In this document: positions 1 through 12,795 of the stretch, piece after piece
How positions within the stretch are numbered: position 1 is the first letter of the stretch
Layout of the letters: each line of letters starts with the position of its first letter
Assembly: GCA_032622095.1 (NCBI GenBank)
Contig: CP136064.1
Coordinates: 195,145,948 to 195,209,947 of the forward strand
Length of the DNA: 64,000 nucleotides
Direction: 5' to 3'
Source of the DNA: Siphonodentalium dalli
Lineage: Eukaryota; Mollusca; Scaphopoda; Gadilida; Siphonodentaliidae
Program-made: the position numbers and the translations under genes
Notes under the pieces: generated by a model
Told to the model about the DNA's origin: nothing
The model's input: only the letters and a program-made list of their open reading frames with translations
Databases searched by the model: none

Positions 1-394
1 TTAAACAGGATATGTGGCTAGAGAGACTTCAAGTATGTAGCTTGGTAAAAAACCACCTTGAAATTGCCAACTGTACACTACTGATCACCCCCTTCCTCCA
101 GCTCAACAAGTCCCCTCCCGACCGGGATCCAGACTCCCAAGTCTTAGGTTGGAATTTCACAACCGACACCTCAAACTTTCTCAATTGTTGGAAATTTCCA
201 ATCTCACAAGCGCCTTTTTCTAAAACCATTTAAACATGTTTGAAGCCCAATTATCCATGGACCCAAAACACAATACATGTATGTCAGACCAATCAGTCAG
301 GTGGTTCCAAGGTAGATGTTTTAATGAATTTGGTATTTCTATGATTTTATTGGACACAAAAGTGTTAACTCCCCATAGACTGCCATTTCTTGAC

Positions 395-880
395 AGGTTG
401 ACCTCATTTTAACAAATCTGTATCTCAGTCACTAAAGGATCTTCCTGATTCCTCCATACTATATGTAAGCTAAATAGTCCAAAATCCCTTGAGAAGACAT
501 TTTAAGAATTACTATAGAGACATATAGTTATGTCCCTGGTCCCACCCTTTTAACCTGGTGACCCCATCTGAATAAATTTGAATCCCAGACACCAAAGAAC
601 CCTTCATACATATCATAAATATCAGTCAAATAGACCTGATGGTCCTTGTGAAGGAAGCATATTAAGAGGGAAACTGTCCTTCGCTTGGCCCCTATTTGAC
701 CAGGTGACCCCATTAAAAAAATCTGAATTGCAGTCAAGGAAGAACATTCCATTCTATATATTTTAAAGCCAACTAGTTCTTGCAAACATATTTTAAGAAT
801 TACTATGTAGTGAAATAGTTAAGTCTCTTGCTCTGCCCTTATTTGACTTTGTGATCCCATTTTCACAAATCTGATAAGGA
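395..880 (+). repeat. Tandem ~140-bp repeat, 'GTGACCCCATTTGAAC' family
   Basis: Successive units share the order 'TTGACC-GTGACCCCAT...AAATCTGAAT...CAGTCACC...CCAAATAT...AAGAATTACTA'. The same family forms a longer array at 2015-2818. It is diverged and non-coding. Confidence 0.6.
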
Positions 881-887
881 TAAAAAT

Positions 888-1630
888 TAAGTTCCCCAGT
901 TGAAGTTGGTGATATTCACCCATTGGGCACCTCATTTATGAATTTTATCTTCTGCAAATTAGGGGATATAGAAACTTCCTAGAAGGGAAATTTAACTAAC
1001 AACAATGTAAATTTGATACTATAGATACTTCCCAGAAGATGAGGCCTAAGCAGAATGAGGTCGTCAGAGGGTGAATTTGGTGATGCTAGCCTGCTGTGCC
1101 GGATAGCATCACAAAAAGCGTGTCTGTTCCTACATTGTGTATGCCTGGCCTCAAGCAACACAATGTATTATACAACAAGCCTTGAAATAGTGTGATAGTG
1201 TGTCTGTCATTTGCAGAGTGAGGTCCCCAGAGGGTGAATTTAGTGACGCTAAATTCACCCTCTGGGGACCTCATTCTGATAAAGTCCTCAACTGCTATGG
1301 AAGACCTAGAATAAAATTGAATTTCCCCAGTTGAAGTTGGTGATGTTCACCCATTGGGCCCCTCAATTATGAATTTTATCTTCTGCAAATTAGGGGATAT
1401 AGAAACTTCCTAGAAGGGAAATTTAACTAACAACAATGTAAATTTGATACTATAGATACTTCCCAGAAGATGAGGCCTAAGCAGAATGAGATCTTGAGAC
1501 TCTAGATACTTCCCAGAAGATGAGGCCTAAGCGGAATAAGGTTCTCAGAGGGTGTATTTGGTTAAGCTAGCCTGCTGTGTAGAATAGCGTCACTAAATTC
1601 ACCCTCTGGGAACCTCATTCTACAAATGCC
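888..1630. mobile_element. Cluster of 'GGTGAATTTAGTGATGC' palindromic MITE copies
   Basis: Contains the body sequence (TTCCCCAGTTGAAGTTGGTG, TAGAAACTTCC, AGATGAGGCCTAAGCAGAAT) twice in tandem, about 430 bp apart. Palindromic ends lie near 1056-1110, 1215-1277 and 1530-1626. The family is the same as the elements at 4662-5134 and 53809-54236, which have 8-bp target duplications. This is a rearranged cluster and its outer borders are not clear. Confidence 0.6.
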
Positions 1631-2014
1631 AGGCACTCTTTGAAAAAATGAAATTAATCTGATTTTAATGACCACTAAGTGATAATATAAACAACAAGGG
1701 TGCTTCATTGATAACACCATTAATCTCATTTAAATTATGGATGACATGAATACACTCCCTGGGGACTCTGTCTAAGGCTGCAGAAGCTCTCTTTATCTCT
1801 CTATCTGCCTTGCCATGTCTATCAGTTCATAGGAGAGTTGCCTTGTAATGGGAATTTAAATAAATATACTTTATTTACCTGTGAGTTAGGATATGAGATA
1901 GGGTGGAATGCTGTTGGTTGGGGTGGGGTTCCGGGTCATGTGGGGGGGTGATATTTTTTGTTTGTATGTTAAATTGATCAAGGAGTTCCTGAATTTTTTA
2001 TTATTTTTTGGGGA

Positions 2015-2818
2015 ATTATGGCCCAACTATTTGACCCAGTGACCCCATTTGAACAAATCTGAACCCCAGTCATTCAATGACCCCACATACCAAATATAAA
2101 CTAAATCGGCTTAATGGTTATTGACAAGAAGTCGTTATAAGAATTACCAAGGAAGAATATAGTTATGGCCCTGGTTTCGCAACTGTTTGACACAGTGACC
2201 TCATTTGAACAAATATTAATGACAGTCACCTAGGGAACATCCACCCCAAATATGATCAAAATGCAAAAATGTAATTTTTTGGTTCTTAGAGTTATGTCCC
2301 TGGCTCTGCCCCTAATTGACCCAGTGACCCCATTTGAACAAATCTGATTCCCAGTCACCCAAGGTCCCTCAGTACCAAATATAAGCTAATTCGGCCCAAT
2401 ATTTTTGTAGAAGAAGTCATTGTAAGAATAACTATGAGTTATGGCCCTGGTTTCTCAACTAATTGACCGGGTGACCTCATTTGAACAAATCTGAACACCA
2501 GTCACCCAAGGACCCTCCATACCAAATATTAGCTAAATTGGCACAATGGTTATGGACAAGAAGTTGTTGTAAGAATTACTGTGGAGGAATAGAATTATGG
2601 CCCTGGTTTCGCAACTATTTGACCCAGTGACCTCATTTGAACAAATCTGAATGAGAGTCACCTAGGGAACATCCACACCAAATATGAACCAATTTGGTAT
2701 GATGGTTTCAGAGGAGAAGATGTTTTTAAAAAAAGTTGACGGACGGACAGACAGACGGACGGACGGACGAGGAGTGATGACTATAGCTCCACCGGAGACT
2801 TCGTCTCAGGTGAGCTAA
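2015..2818 (+). repeat. Tandem ~140-bp repeat array ending in GGACGGAC run
   Basis: About five diverged units of the 'GTTATGGCCCTGGTTT...TTTGACCCAGTGACC' family. They are followed by a (GGAC)n-rich run at 2741-2772 and a short hairpin tail GGAGACTTCGTCTCAGGTGA at 2793-2812. The tail looks like the terminal hairpin of a dispersed retroposon common in molluscan DNA. No coding capacity. Confidence 0.65.
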
Positions 2819-4380
2819 AAACCATGTGTTTATTTGTGATTTTGGCTGTAAAAAACTGATGTAGAAAATAAAATAAGGACAACAGTCGACTGTTATGTGT
2901 AACGTATGATGTTTCTCCTCTCGTATGATGCAAGATTTATTTTCACTCAGCTAGTGCCTCAAATAAATAATCCTCAACATCTCCCACAGAGAATAAGCAT
3001 CAGAGATTGGGGGGTGGGGCTTGAGTTTGCAGTAGCTTTGCCAAACATATGGGCTTGAATTGAATATGCATTAATTGTAACAGGCTATCATACACAACAC
3101 TGTTGAGGATGTCTGACATACCAAATAATCCCCTGTGAACAGATAAGTTATTGTGCTATCGCGAACAGAATTCTCAAAAAGGAACTAATTAAGGGCTGTA
3201 ATTCTGCCACTCAGAACAGAAAACTATTGTGTATGTATTCGAAAAACTGCAGATGGAAACACTCTGTGTGGCTTCACTCTTCACGGGCCTTCATCCTATT
3301 CTCTGGAATAATTATTTCATTAACTTATTCTGGCTCAAAAAGCCTAATAATGAGGATTATTCTATGCAAGCTATAAGCGCCATTGCTTATGGATGCCATT
3401 GCACGTACCATGGTGTGATGCCAGTAATTACGCCACAACAATCGTACTCAGATTGAGATCACGCTTAAAATTGGTTGGAAAGCATCTCAATGAATTTATC
3501 AGGGAATCAATATGCACGCCAAGCTTTCAGAAAATTACAAACTAATCTCGACACAGAATCAAAGGAAAAGCTCTCGTTGAGGGTGTCGATGGTGCATAAC
3601 GACTGCCATTGAGCCAGTAGATGATGAATAACAGATCGCATTATGGTGGGCAATTAATGGTGCAAAAATATTTCTATGTGGCTGGTTTATCTATGATGCA
3701 GAACAACTACATACTGCAGCAAAATAGCGTGAAGCAGTTTGTGCATACAAAGAAAGGCTGTTCCCTGAGCTTAAATATAATTGCTGTACCCCATAAAAGA
3801 CCCATGCACAACTTCGGGTTGGCAGTAATATCATGTTGAATCTTATTAAAAGCCAGACATTTGCTTTTACACCTACAGATAATTTCAAGGCCATATTCAT
3901 GGTTCCAGACTAATTTTTATGAAACCTATTTTGATTTTCATTTTTATTCTAGTGTATAAAATTAAAAAATTGAGTTGAGAAATGCCAATAGAAGAGACTA
4001 TTGATATGCATTCTCTTTACATTCAAGTTGTTAGTTTTTCAAAATTGTGATTAAAAAAAAAATGTTTTGTTAAATTGTTTAATCTAAAAAAAATTAAATT
4101 AAATTTGTATTAAATTTTTTGTTGTTGTTGTATAAATCAAAACTTTTTGATCATTTAAACAAAATGATAAAAATGTGCGCAAAGTGCACAAAGGAGCCGC
4201 TGCTGAATAAAGGCTCTCAGAGATCATAATGTGCGCTAAGTGCACAAAGGTATACGCAGGCCACTCCGATGTTGAATAAAGACTCCCAAAGGGAGCCTGT
4301 TACAGCTACATGTAGTGTTTATATTTTCAATGGATGTAGACAGATACTGAGATATCAATAAGGACGGACGGAATGAACAG
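2819..4380. other. No gene recognised
   Basis: AT-rich sequence with short chance frames only. A pair of related 60-bp stretches (GTGCACAAAG...GAATAAAG) lies at 4177-4280. Nothing else identifiable. Confidence 0.5.
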
Positions 4381-4381
4381 G

Positions 4382-4487
4382 TATAGTAATGCCCTAAATA
4401 ATCGTCTCCTTAACCACAGCAGAATTATGGGTAATTTTTCAGGATTTAGTCAGAAATTTGGCTTGTTGCCATTCATCGGAAAGCTCT
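4382..4487. mobile_element. Tc1/mariner-like foldback MITE, half copy
   Basis: Left half of the ~200-bp foldback family (TA-CAGTAATGCCCTAAATAA... to GGAAAGCTCT at the loop). The right arm is missing. The full family is described at 25594-25787. Confidence 0.8.
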
Positions 4488-4661
4488 AACTGCAAATACA
4501 GATAGATAACGCTGGAAAAATACGAGAAAAGCCATTGTATTGTTTTTAGAAAGTAATGCGATGCAAACTCCATTTCATCAATAGCTGAAAACCCCATGGC
4601 TCAGTGATCTAGCTATGACGGCCAAATTCAGAAAATCAAGATAAATAAAGAAAGACATGAA

Positions 4662-5134
4662 CAGGCCTCAATATATGGTGCTAGACATTTGCAGAAGAAG
4701 GTACCCAGAAGGGTGAATTAGTGACTAGCCGGTAGTGGGATAGCATCACCAAATTCACCCTCTGGGGACCTCACTCTGCATGGCCTCATCTGCTATGGGA
4801 GATCTAGACTCAGATTTAAGTTCCCAGATGATGAAATTGATGATATGCCCACATTGTGCAACTCGATTATGCATTGTCTTATCTACCAATTTGGGGATAC
4901 AGAGAAACTAAACTAAAAAAGAAACTTTCTAAAGAAGCTTCCAAAGAAACTAAAAAGATTTATTAATTTGATAATAAAGATACTTTCCAGAGAAGATGAG
5001 GCCTAATAAGCAGAATTAGGTCATCAGAGGGTGAATTTTGTGATGCAATCCCGCTGTGCAGGGTTATATCGCCACTAAATTCACCCTGTGGGGACCTCAT
5101 TCTGCAAATGTCCAGCACCATATTTTGAGGCCTG
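4662..5134. mobile_element. hAT-type MITE (473 bp) with 8-bp target duplication
   Basis: Terminal inverted repeats start CAGGCCTCA-ATATGGTGCT and end with its complement. The ends continue into palindromes (GGGTGAATTTAGTGATGC and complement) around a 280-bp middle. It is flanked by GACATGAA (4654-4661) and GACAGGAA (5135-5142), an 8-bp duplication with one mismatch, as expected for hAT transposition. It encodes no transposase. Confidence 0.8.
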
Positions 5135-5149
5135 GACAGGAATTACAGG

Positions 5150-5351
5150 TACAGTAATGCCCTAAATAATCGACTCCTTAACCACAGCAGAATTATGGGT
5201 AACTTTTCAGGATTTGGTCGGAAATATGGCTGAGAGCCATATCTGAGAGCTTTCCGATGAATGGCAACAAGCCATATTTCCGACTGAATCCTGAAAAGTT
5301 ACCTATAATTCTGCTGTGGTTAAGGAGTCTATTATTTAGGGCATTACTGTA
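5150..5351. mobile_element. Tc1/mariner-like foldback MITE, full copy
   Basis: Both arms present: TACAGTAATGCCCTAAATAA at the left, and the complement ending GGGCATTACTGTA at the right. It lies 15 bp right of the hAT MITE at 4662. Confidence 0.85.
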
Positions 5352-6335
5352 CTTCAATATTTCAAACTTGGAATTGTATCAGTGGTATCTCATGTCAGAA
5401 GTATACCTGATAAACTCAACACAAACATTAGGAAGATAGTCTCAGTGAAATCTGTTTAAAGAGCTCTTAAAAAACTATTTTAAATCTGTTTGCACATATA
5501 GTTATCGGGTGATGTGAAAACCAATTCATTTTTATGATCTTGTAATGGTCATAATTATTTTGAACAATTTTATTTTATTTTATCTGTATACCGTTTTATA
5601 ACTTCGGAGTCATCTCTCAGGATTTGTAGGGTACTTAGTGTAATTATTTTTACTGTTATGTGATACTTCAAAACTTCAACTGTTATTCTGTGATTTTGAT
5701 TCATTTAAACCTCGCATGCATTGAAAATAAAAATGCACAATGTATGTCTTAAAGATATATTATGTAACTGTTCAGGTGCGTGAAACTGATAAGTTAGTAT
5801 TCAGGCGCTATGCCAACTGGATGAATGGAACATTCTACTAACATAGCTGAAAATTTGAAGCAAATCAACCGTACCATCATCTGAGGGGTGATGCTATTTC
5901 TGTGCCAAAAATTTTCAGTAATATGCATTGCTATTGGTTTTCCCCATATCATTTTCATGTGATCTTGCAATGTTCATTTATCCAATAGTTTTATTTAATA
6001 TTGATAAGACTACATTGTATTGGTTAGTTAACATCTAAGTGGAAATTTTAGTTTTGGCAGCTCACATCTTTTTGGGCGTATGTTGTATCCTGCAATATGT
6101 TCATACAGTTTTGTCTTTGTTTTTGCATGTTAAAGCATACTGTTTTGTAACATGGTGGTTTGTGGTCTTGGCCAGCTGAGGCAGATAGAAAAATAGACAA
6201 CATCCCCATCAAAATGCACAGCCTGATTATTTCTGATATGGACTGATCATGCATACATAAATGTGGCTTGATTACATCATAGTAAGACATGGGGTTGTAC
6301 ATTTTTAGAGTGGAGCTCTATCTATATGCTCCTTC
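5352..6335. other. No gene recognised
   Basis: Apart from the dispersed repeat above, AT-rich sequence. A splice-acceptor-like site at 6177 and a minus-strand AATAAA near 5990 were seen, but no exon could be supported. Confidence 0.4.
5769..5885 (+). repeat. Dispersed repeat, copy 1 of 2
   Basis: About 115 bp (CTATGCCAACTGGATGAATG...GAAGCAAATC-ACCGTACCA), closely matched by 37391-37500. Family unknown. Confidence 0.6.
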
Positions 6336-6705
6336 CAGGGGCGCCAGAAGCATCCAAGGGCAGGGGGGGCAGAGCCTAAAAAAGGGCACTTTTCCGCAAA
6401 AAAGGGCATTTTCTCCGCAAACTCGGGAAAATAACCATAAATTCATTGTGGCAAAAATCCCTATTTTAAAGGTATTTGTCGGTTTTTATGGCCGTTTTGT
6501 GATAAAAAAATAAATATTCCTTGTGAAATTGGTGGTATTTGGACCAAAAAAATCACATTTTGCTATAAAAACACGATATTAAACACACAAAAAATCATTT
6601 TCTGTCTCCAGAAAAAGGGCAAGTCCTGCCCCCGCTCCCCCCCCCCCCTTGGTCAAGGGCAGGGGGGTCAACTGCCCCCTCTGCCCTCCTCTTCCGGCAC
6701 CCCTG
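6336..6705. mobile_element. hAT-type non-autonomous element (370 bp)
   Basis: Ends CAGGGGCGCCAGAAG and CTTCCGGCACCCCTG form inverted repeats. The flanks are identical 8-bp copies of GCTCCTTC at 6328-6335 and 6706-6713. Inside are G/C-rich subterminal runs (GGGCAGGGGGGGCAGAG and complement) around an AT-rich middle. No transposase. A decayed relative of the left end lies at 7213-7260. Confidence 0.88.
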
Positions 6706-7212
6706 GCTCCTTCAGCACTAGAAAGGTCAATTAATAGCATGTTATACAACACAGTCATTTTAATGAGCACTTATTTGCTTATGCAATTCAGACTATGGGT
6801 GAAAGTTGTACCCAGCTTGAAGATTATAAATGCTGCTTTAATGCGCAGATTATAAATTTCATCTCTGGTTATCTTCACGCTAGTACCATTCAAGAAGTAA
6901 TGTTTTTCATTAGATGTTTGTGTGAGCTTTTGGTGTCTAACTAACCACACACATGTGTTGAAGCCGGAAATCTGCTCTCACTTTGGATAGCCAGATAAAC
7001 AAATAAAGCATGTTAATGGCGTTTGCAACTCTTACATACTGACAAGCAACATGGAGGTCTTCATGATTTGTGTCTTGTACTTGATTGACAAACACCAGAT
7101 TTCCTTGGCATAGGCTATAAGGTCTACATCACTTAATATTCTGTAATGTGAGATAAAGCACAAGACCAGTTAGGCATCACATGCAGCTACAACATAAAAT
7201 AAGGTGAACAGC

Positions 7213-7260
7213 AGGGGTGGCAGAAGTAGTAAAGGGGGGGGGGTGTTCAACCTTCAGAAG
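7213..7260 (+). mobile_element. Fragment of the CAGGGG-type hAT element
   Basis: CAGGGGTGGCAGAAGTAGTA followed by a G run matches the left end of the 6336-6705 element. No right end was found. Confidence 0.5.
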
Positions 7261-8958
7261 AGCACTTTTCCCCCAATGTAAACCAATGGGACTAAGGATA
7301 TCCCCCATGGCAGACAGTGGCGAAATTGTTTAACGCGCGCACTCAAGTTATGCTCTGTAAAGTTAGTTCTGACGTGCACAAAACTCCACACAAAAAAAGT
7401 TAGACGACCACATAATCGCAGGTGCACAGGTTCCCATGGTACTAAATATCTGTTCCAAGATTAAAAAATATGGACTGAAAAAATAGGCATACAAGCTTGG
7501 ACAAAATAAATGCATTGTGAGAGGTCGAAAAAGAGGGATAACTCCAAACAAACAAAAGTCGGACGGACCTCAAAATCGCAGGTGCACACTGGTTCTCATG
7601 GAACTAAATGTACTATAACTCTGGTAAAAATTGACAAACCACACCCATGTTCAAACTTGACATATATTTCCATGTGAGTAAATTTGAAAACAATCAAATA
7701 ACTAAAACAAAAGTTATCAACCGGAAAAAGTTATCAAGAAGGGCCATAATAAAACTCCAGTAAAGATGGGTGGAATAAACCCAAATTCTAACTTGACCTG
7801 TATTTTCTTGTGAAAACATAATTTGAAATTCACCCATAAACCATATTTGAAAACAATCTGATACTGATAACTAAAGATATCACCAGGAAACAATCTGGGG
7901 CAGATGTACACATAGACACAGCTGATTTTTATAGTCCCCAAATTTTTTTTCCACTATGATCACAAATACAATACTTGCCCCCTAGAATTCATGACCACTA
8001 TATATTACAGTTAATTCAAAATCTGTCATCATTACAAATACAATAAAAATACAGAATATTATTACCTCATCCCTGTTCCCTGTCAGAATGTCCGAACTGC
8101 AAACTAAGAAGGAAGACACTATGACCTTGGCAACGAACCCTAACTAATATGTGTACTAATACATGAAAATGTGTCAAATTTTGGATGCAGGTGCTGTTTA
8201 TGGTCTTCTTGTGAGTACTACAATGTCAAACTGTAAAACACTAAAGCCAAGACAAAATGACAGAGAACATCTAAAGGTGAAGAAATAACAGCGTGCTTTG
8301 AATTTTAAAAACCAATTTGAAACTCCTATATAACTAACGAATACTACATTCCATACTCAGTATCAGTCGGTTATAAATTTAAAACAGCAAGTAATTATGT
8401 GGATCGTATGAACTAAATAGCAAGCTTTAAGGCAAAGGACTAAAGGATTTACATGACAAACAAATGACACAATAAAACTGTCGTTGAAAATTCAAAGGAG
8501 CTATAAAAACCCACGTAGCCTGAAGCGGGATCTCTCAAAACAGCTTCACGCCTGCTGTCAAACAACTGAACCTGAGACAGAGATCTTTACCTCTTGATCT
8601 CCGCAATCGTTTGAGGTGATAGAACACCTATACAGACACCTTTTAGAAACCAAGGCCATGGTTAACACTATTTAGGGTTGGCTTTCCCTACAAGGGCTTA
8701 AAATGCATTGGAAGTGAGAAGAATCATACTTTAATTCTGACCATTTGATTTGTTGATAATCAAAATATCTAATATCTGGAACGTGTGTTTGTTAAAACTC
8801 GCAATTTCCCACCCCACCGATGCTAAATTTTGAGTGCCAAAAACAGTCATATGATGCCATGAATAGGGCATATGTTATTATAGTTCAAGAACATGCCCTG
8901 TGATTGGATAAAACATAAATGTTAAGGCATAAAATTTAAATGGGATATTTTTATAAAA
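7261..8958. other. Decayed repeats, no gene recognised
   Basis: 7739-7900 is a fragment of the 'GGGCCATAATAAAACTCCAG' repeat family described at 55652. 7430-7640 holds two copies of a 'CGCAGGTGCACA' segment. 8066-8627 contains two short stretches with good splice sites on the minus strand, but no protein family could be assigned (see rejected items). Confidence 0.4.
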
Positions 8959-9029
8959 ATGTTTTTCACAAGTTTTCTAATCGAATCAGATGTTGGCACA
9001 TGCGTAAATCGAATTCCGATTCTCGCCAG

Positions 9030-9260
9030 TGTTCAACGATTTAAGTTCCCAGATGGTGAATATTGTGATGTGCACCCATTAGGCACCTCAATTATGACAA
9101 TTTGGGGAAATAGAGAAACTGAACTAAAAAGGAAAAACAATCTTTCTAAAGAATTTCTCGATAATTTTGTATGTGGTTCACATTTAAGATGCAGCCCAGG
9201 TTCGATTATGTTCACGGTCCATTTATTTTTGACGGAGTTATGCCCCTTTTTGACTGCCAC
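9030..9260. mobile_element. Internal fragment of the palindromic hAT MITE joined to a reversed dispersed repeat
   Basis: 9042-9170 matches the middle of the MITE at 53809-54236 (TTAAGTTCCCAGATGGTGAA ... AGAGAAACTGAACTAAAAAG). 9205-9250 is a reversed piece of the GGGCATAACTCC family. This composite creates the chance 115-codon frame seen here. Confidence 0.55.
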
Positions 9261-9299
9261 TGCCTTTCAGGGGACATTGGGCCTGCGACCTTTTATTAA

Positions 9300-10936
9300 T
9301 CTGTAAATCATTCTAAAGTCATTTTGGCTTTAAAATAGCATAACGAAGGTTTAAACACTGTGTCACCTTTAAGCTTTGAATGAGTGTGAAGATTTAAGTA
9401 GTTATCTTCAAAGGGAATAAAGAATAAAATCAATGAACAATTCTAAGATTGCACAACCAAAAAGTAGGAAAGAAAATTCAGAGAAATCCACTTATAATCA
9501 GACTAGAGGCTGTCACTGTCACAATCCTTTGTTCCCATGAACTGTCAGCGTATTTGATTAAAGGCAAATTACCAGCTATATGAAGGTCAACTGTTGGATA
9601 ATGGCAGTTACCATTTTAACTTGTTGTTACAAAGCAAGCCACTAAATATTGTGAAAACATTCAATAGTAATAGAATGCCTATTGACATAAATGATTGCCA
9701 TTTGTGCATGAGTAAGACTGGGATACTCTTAGCACTGATCAAACAAGGGTAGGAGAAACTCGCACTGTATGAATATAGCCCCACGCTACAAGCAAAATAA
9801 ATGTTCAAATTAAGTAGATAAAGGCTGAATGGCTCAGGCATAATCAAGATCAATATAATCAATGATTACACACCAAACCGCGACAACACGCCATACGACC
9901 TATATATAATTACCTATAGAAATCCACACAGTTCCTAGCGCATAGCACTTCCGTCCCGACAGTCCGCGATCCTCTCGAGTCTCAAAAGATTTGCGATTCC
10001 TGCGTATTCGTTCTAAAGATTGTCAATAGAGCGGCTAGAACATTCATCAGCGATTCGCAACAGGCCAATCAATAAGTAATATCTCAGTCGACGAGAAATC
10101 AACTCACTCAGCTTGCCACTCAATCATCACTATAAAAAAGATGCCATGTCGATGCATATATAAATTTAATCATGCCTATTTGTTTGATGTGTGCGAGGAT
10201 CATCTTTGAGTATTCGAGGGGAAACGCATCCTAAAATGAATTTAATGTGTCAAAATGAGATATGTCAATGCCATTTGAACTCCAAAACATCTTTATTTAA
10301 CACTGATGTTCCCAGTAATAGTTTTCTTCCTTAAAAACATTGAGCCATAGCCTGATCAAACTGTAAAAGGGGCCTTCAGTCTGGTGTATATAAAGAGCAG
10401 TACTTGTGTGTTATTGTCCAAAAATTCATGGAATGAGTACAATGGCATGAGAATAGCAGTCAGTTATTAAGGGAAATATAAAATCTACAGTATATGTACA
10501 GATTCAGCAGGTATAACAATAATTTTGAGAATTATCAACATGAGCTTCTGTCCCAAGGAAATAATTATTTTTCTCAAATTTTTCTCCGCATATTGGTACA
10601 TAAAATGCAGATAATTTTAGAAAATTACAACGTTCATGTGATGTGAATGTTTTTTGAATGAAAATCTGTTTTTAAAGATCTTTTCAGTTAAATATGTTTT
10701 GGATGTTTCACTTGTGTTTTTGTGGGAATAAATAATGCAAACAAATATTCACACGAGAACCATAAAAATGTGTTGTTACTGTCGGAAATATAGTCAGGAA
10801 GAGACAGCATCTTCAACAAGATATTAGGGAATTCACAGGAAACTTAACAAAACTGTCAACAACACCCAAACCCCTCCCTAAATACAGAACAAGTGTCTGC
10901 GTTCAGGCTTCAGGTAAAGCTAAAAGCCTCAAAAAC
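9300..10936. other. No gene recognised; CpG-richer patch at 9880-10110
   Basis: Mostly AT-rich. The 9880-10110 patch is richer in CG dinucleotides and has a minus-strand donor (TATAG/GTAATT) at about 9913. It could be a 5' untranslated exon or promoter patch inside or downstream of the RERE-like gene. No coding frame supports this. Confidence 0.3.
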
Positions 10937-10940
10937 AATG

Positions 10941-11395
10941 GCTACAAATAGTGTCTTTCATTTGCAGAATGAGGTCCTACAGAGGGTGAATTTAGTTATG
11001 ATATCTTGCCCAGCATTACCAAATTTACCCTCTGGGAACCTCATTCTGCTTAGGCCTCACCTTCTGGGAATTATCTATAGTCTCAAAGTAACAATGTTTT
11101 TAGTAGATTTTTCCCTTCTGGAAAGTTTCTATATCCCCTAATTGGCAGAAGATAAAATGATATTGAGGTGACTAATGGGTGAACATCACAAACTTCAACT
11201 GGGGAACTTCCATCTGAACCTAGGTCTCCCATAGCAGTTGAGAACTAAGCAGAATTAGGTTCACAGAGGGTGAATTTGGTGATGCTAGCCCATCATACGG
11301 GAGAATTGTCAACGTCGTATGGGATAGTGTCACTAAATTCACCCTCTGGGAACCTCATTCTGCAAATGGCAGACACACTATTTGCATGCTTGCTG
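10941..11395. mobile_element. hAT-type palindromic MITE, full-length but diverged
   Basis: Same family as 4662-5134. The outer ends (AATAGTGTCTTTCATTTGCA and GCAAATGGCAGACACACTAT) are inverted, with the GGTGAATTTAG palindromes inside both ends and the shared middle (TCTGGAAAGTTTCTATATCC). No clear 8-bp duplication was read. Confidence 0.65.
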
Positions 11396-12047
11396 AAAAA
11401 AAGCCTCAAAATAATATTAAAGGCAGGAACTCTCACGCTACATTATCCTTTAAAGTCCGTAATAAAGCTGGATGACTAGTGCGTCTCTTATTTATAGGCA
11501 GTGTATAATTATGTGAGTAAGATCGTTGACACAGCAAATTATATGTGGCTTCCAGTGTGGAAAACAGTGGTGGCCCCAGCATAGGTACCATTATGTACAC
11601 AGCACCACTTCTCAGTAAACCTCCACCATCAATAGCCGATTAGAGCAAACAAAGCAGAAAATATATACAAACATCACACTGGCAGCATTAAAGCTCACAT
11701 GTTAGTTTTAATACAAGCCCTGATAACAAATTGATTGAATAGCCCAGAAGATATTTATAAGGCCTACTGTAGCTTGAAAGCAGAATGTGTAAATATGAAA
11801 TACACAGGGCTTAGTTTGTCGAACATGATCAAATACAAGAAGATTTCTCCCTGGCAGATGGCAGTGTGTGCAGTATTTGATTTGATCCAGTGAACTTAGG
11901 GAGACTTAAAGCTCCAAGCTACCACCTTACTTGTTACAGTCAGATCCAGGATGGAGTACAACATATTTCACACCTGCAGATATTGAGCCGAGTCTAAGTA
12001 TAGGCTTAAAGCAATATATAACATATTGAACTGAGTCTGAGTCAGGT
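11396..12047. other. No gene recognised
   Basis: Unique-looking AT-rich sequence. No frame, splice pair or repeat border could be supported. Confidence 0.5.
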
Positions 12048-12313
12048 TTAACCCTTTCTTTACTAAATGGATTATACCACCCTGTTGTAAAAGTATGCGT
12101 TGGAATTTTCTATTATTCATTTTGAGGGATGTTTAAGAAATTTAGGACAGACAGACAGACAAGATAATATAACTGCAGATGGATTTATTTTCATGGTGCG
12201 AAATGTCCAGATAATAAGCTCAAAATATGGCCTATGCAGTTTGTTGAACTTATTATCTGAACACTTCCTAAGGTAACTACTTGTCAATGAGTTTTTAGTA
12301 TAGAAAGGGTTAA
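12048..12313. mobile_element. piggyBac-like TTAA foldback, 'TCTATACTAAATGG' family
   Basis: Starts TTAACCCTTTCTTTACTAAA and ends GTATAGAAAGGGTTAA, with TTAA at both borders. Inner arms (GATAATAAGCTCAAAATATG... / TTGAACTTATTATCTGAACA) form a second hairpin. Related copies are at 18586, 24533, 32339, 61806 and 62865. Confidence 0.75.
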
Positions 12314-12795
12314 AGCAATATATAATAGTTCCAAGTACATGTACAAACCCAGATAGCTGTATATGAGTTCAAGGGTTATAGGAGGGCTGAAAAATAAGAA
12401 AAGAACTATCTGGGGGGAAATAAATTCTATTGTAGCAAGTAGCCTGTGTTAAGTGTGTCATTGCCAGTTTAATAGTTTAATTATTTTTACAAAGCTGCAA
12501 CAGTTCTCCAAAAATAAAAAGAAATTTGGATGTGTAACATGTTTTTTTAAATTCAGCACAGGCCAAATCTTAGTTTCTCTTATTTTTACCCCTGAATGTT
12601 GCCACCTGCACAATGTATTGAAAACATGCTTCATTGTGCCTATCTTGGCAATAGGTGAGAATATATCTGACAGTGCCCCCCCCTCACAAGACGGAAAACA
12701 ACTTGAAATTGTGTACTGCTGCCTCCGGTTATATTAACTCTGTGTAATGAACTAGGTACAGAAGAAACTATACCTTCTTGTATAATTTTTAAATT
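12314..12795. other. No gene recognised
   Basis: AT-rich. A 94-codon chance frame at 12453-12737 has no recognisable domain and no splice context. Confidence 0.45.

Noticed and set aside
7036-7140. Minus-strand stretch with good splice sites and 34 open codons (DVDLIAYAKEIW...)
   Set aside because: No family resemblance to the missing RERE BAH half, and its phase does not follow from the upstream candidates. 34 open codons can occur by chance.
8066-8627. Two mini-exons (8591-8627 and 8066-8096) that would extend exon 3 in frame as GVLSPQTIAEIK-SSDILTGNRDE
   Set aside because: Frame agreement over 37 and 31 nt is weak evidence, and the residues do not match RERE. Another equally open joining exists via 11930-11975.
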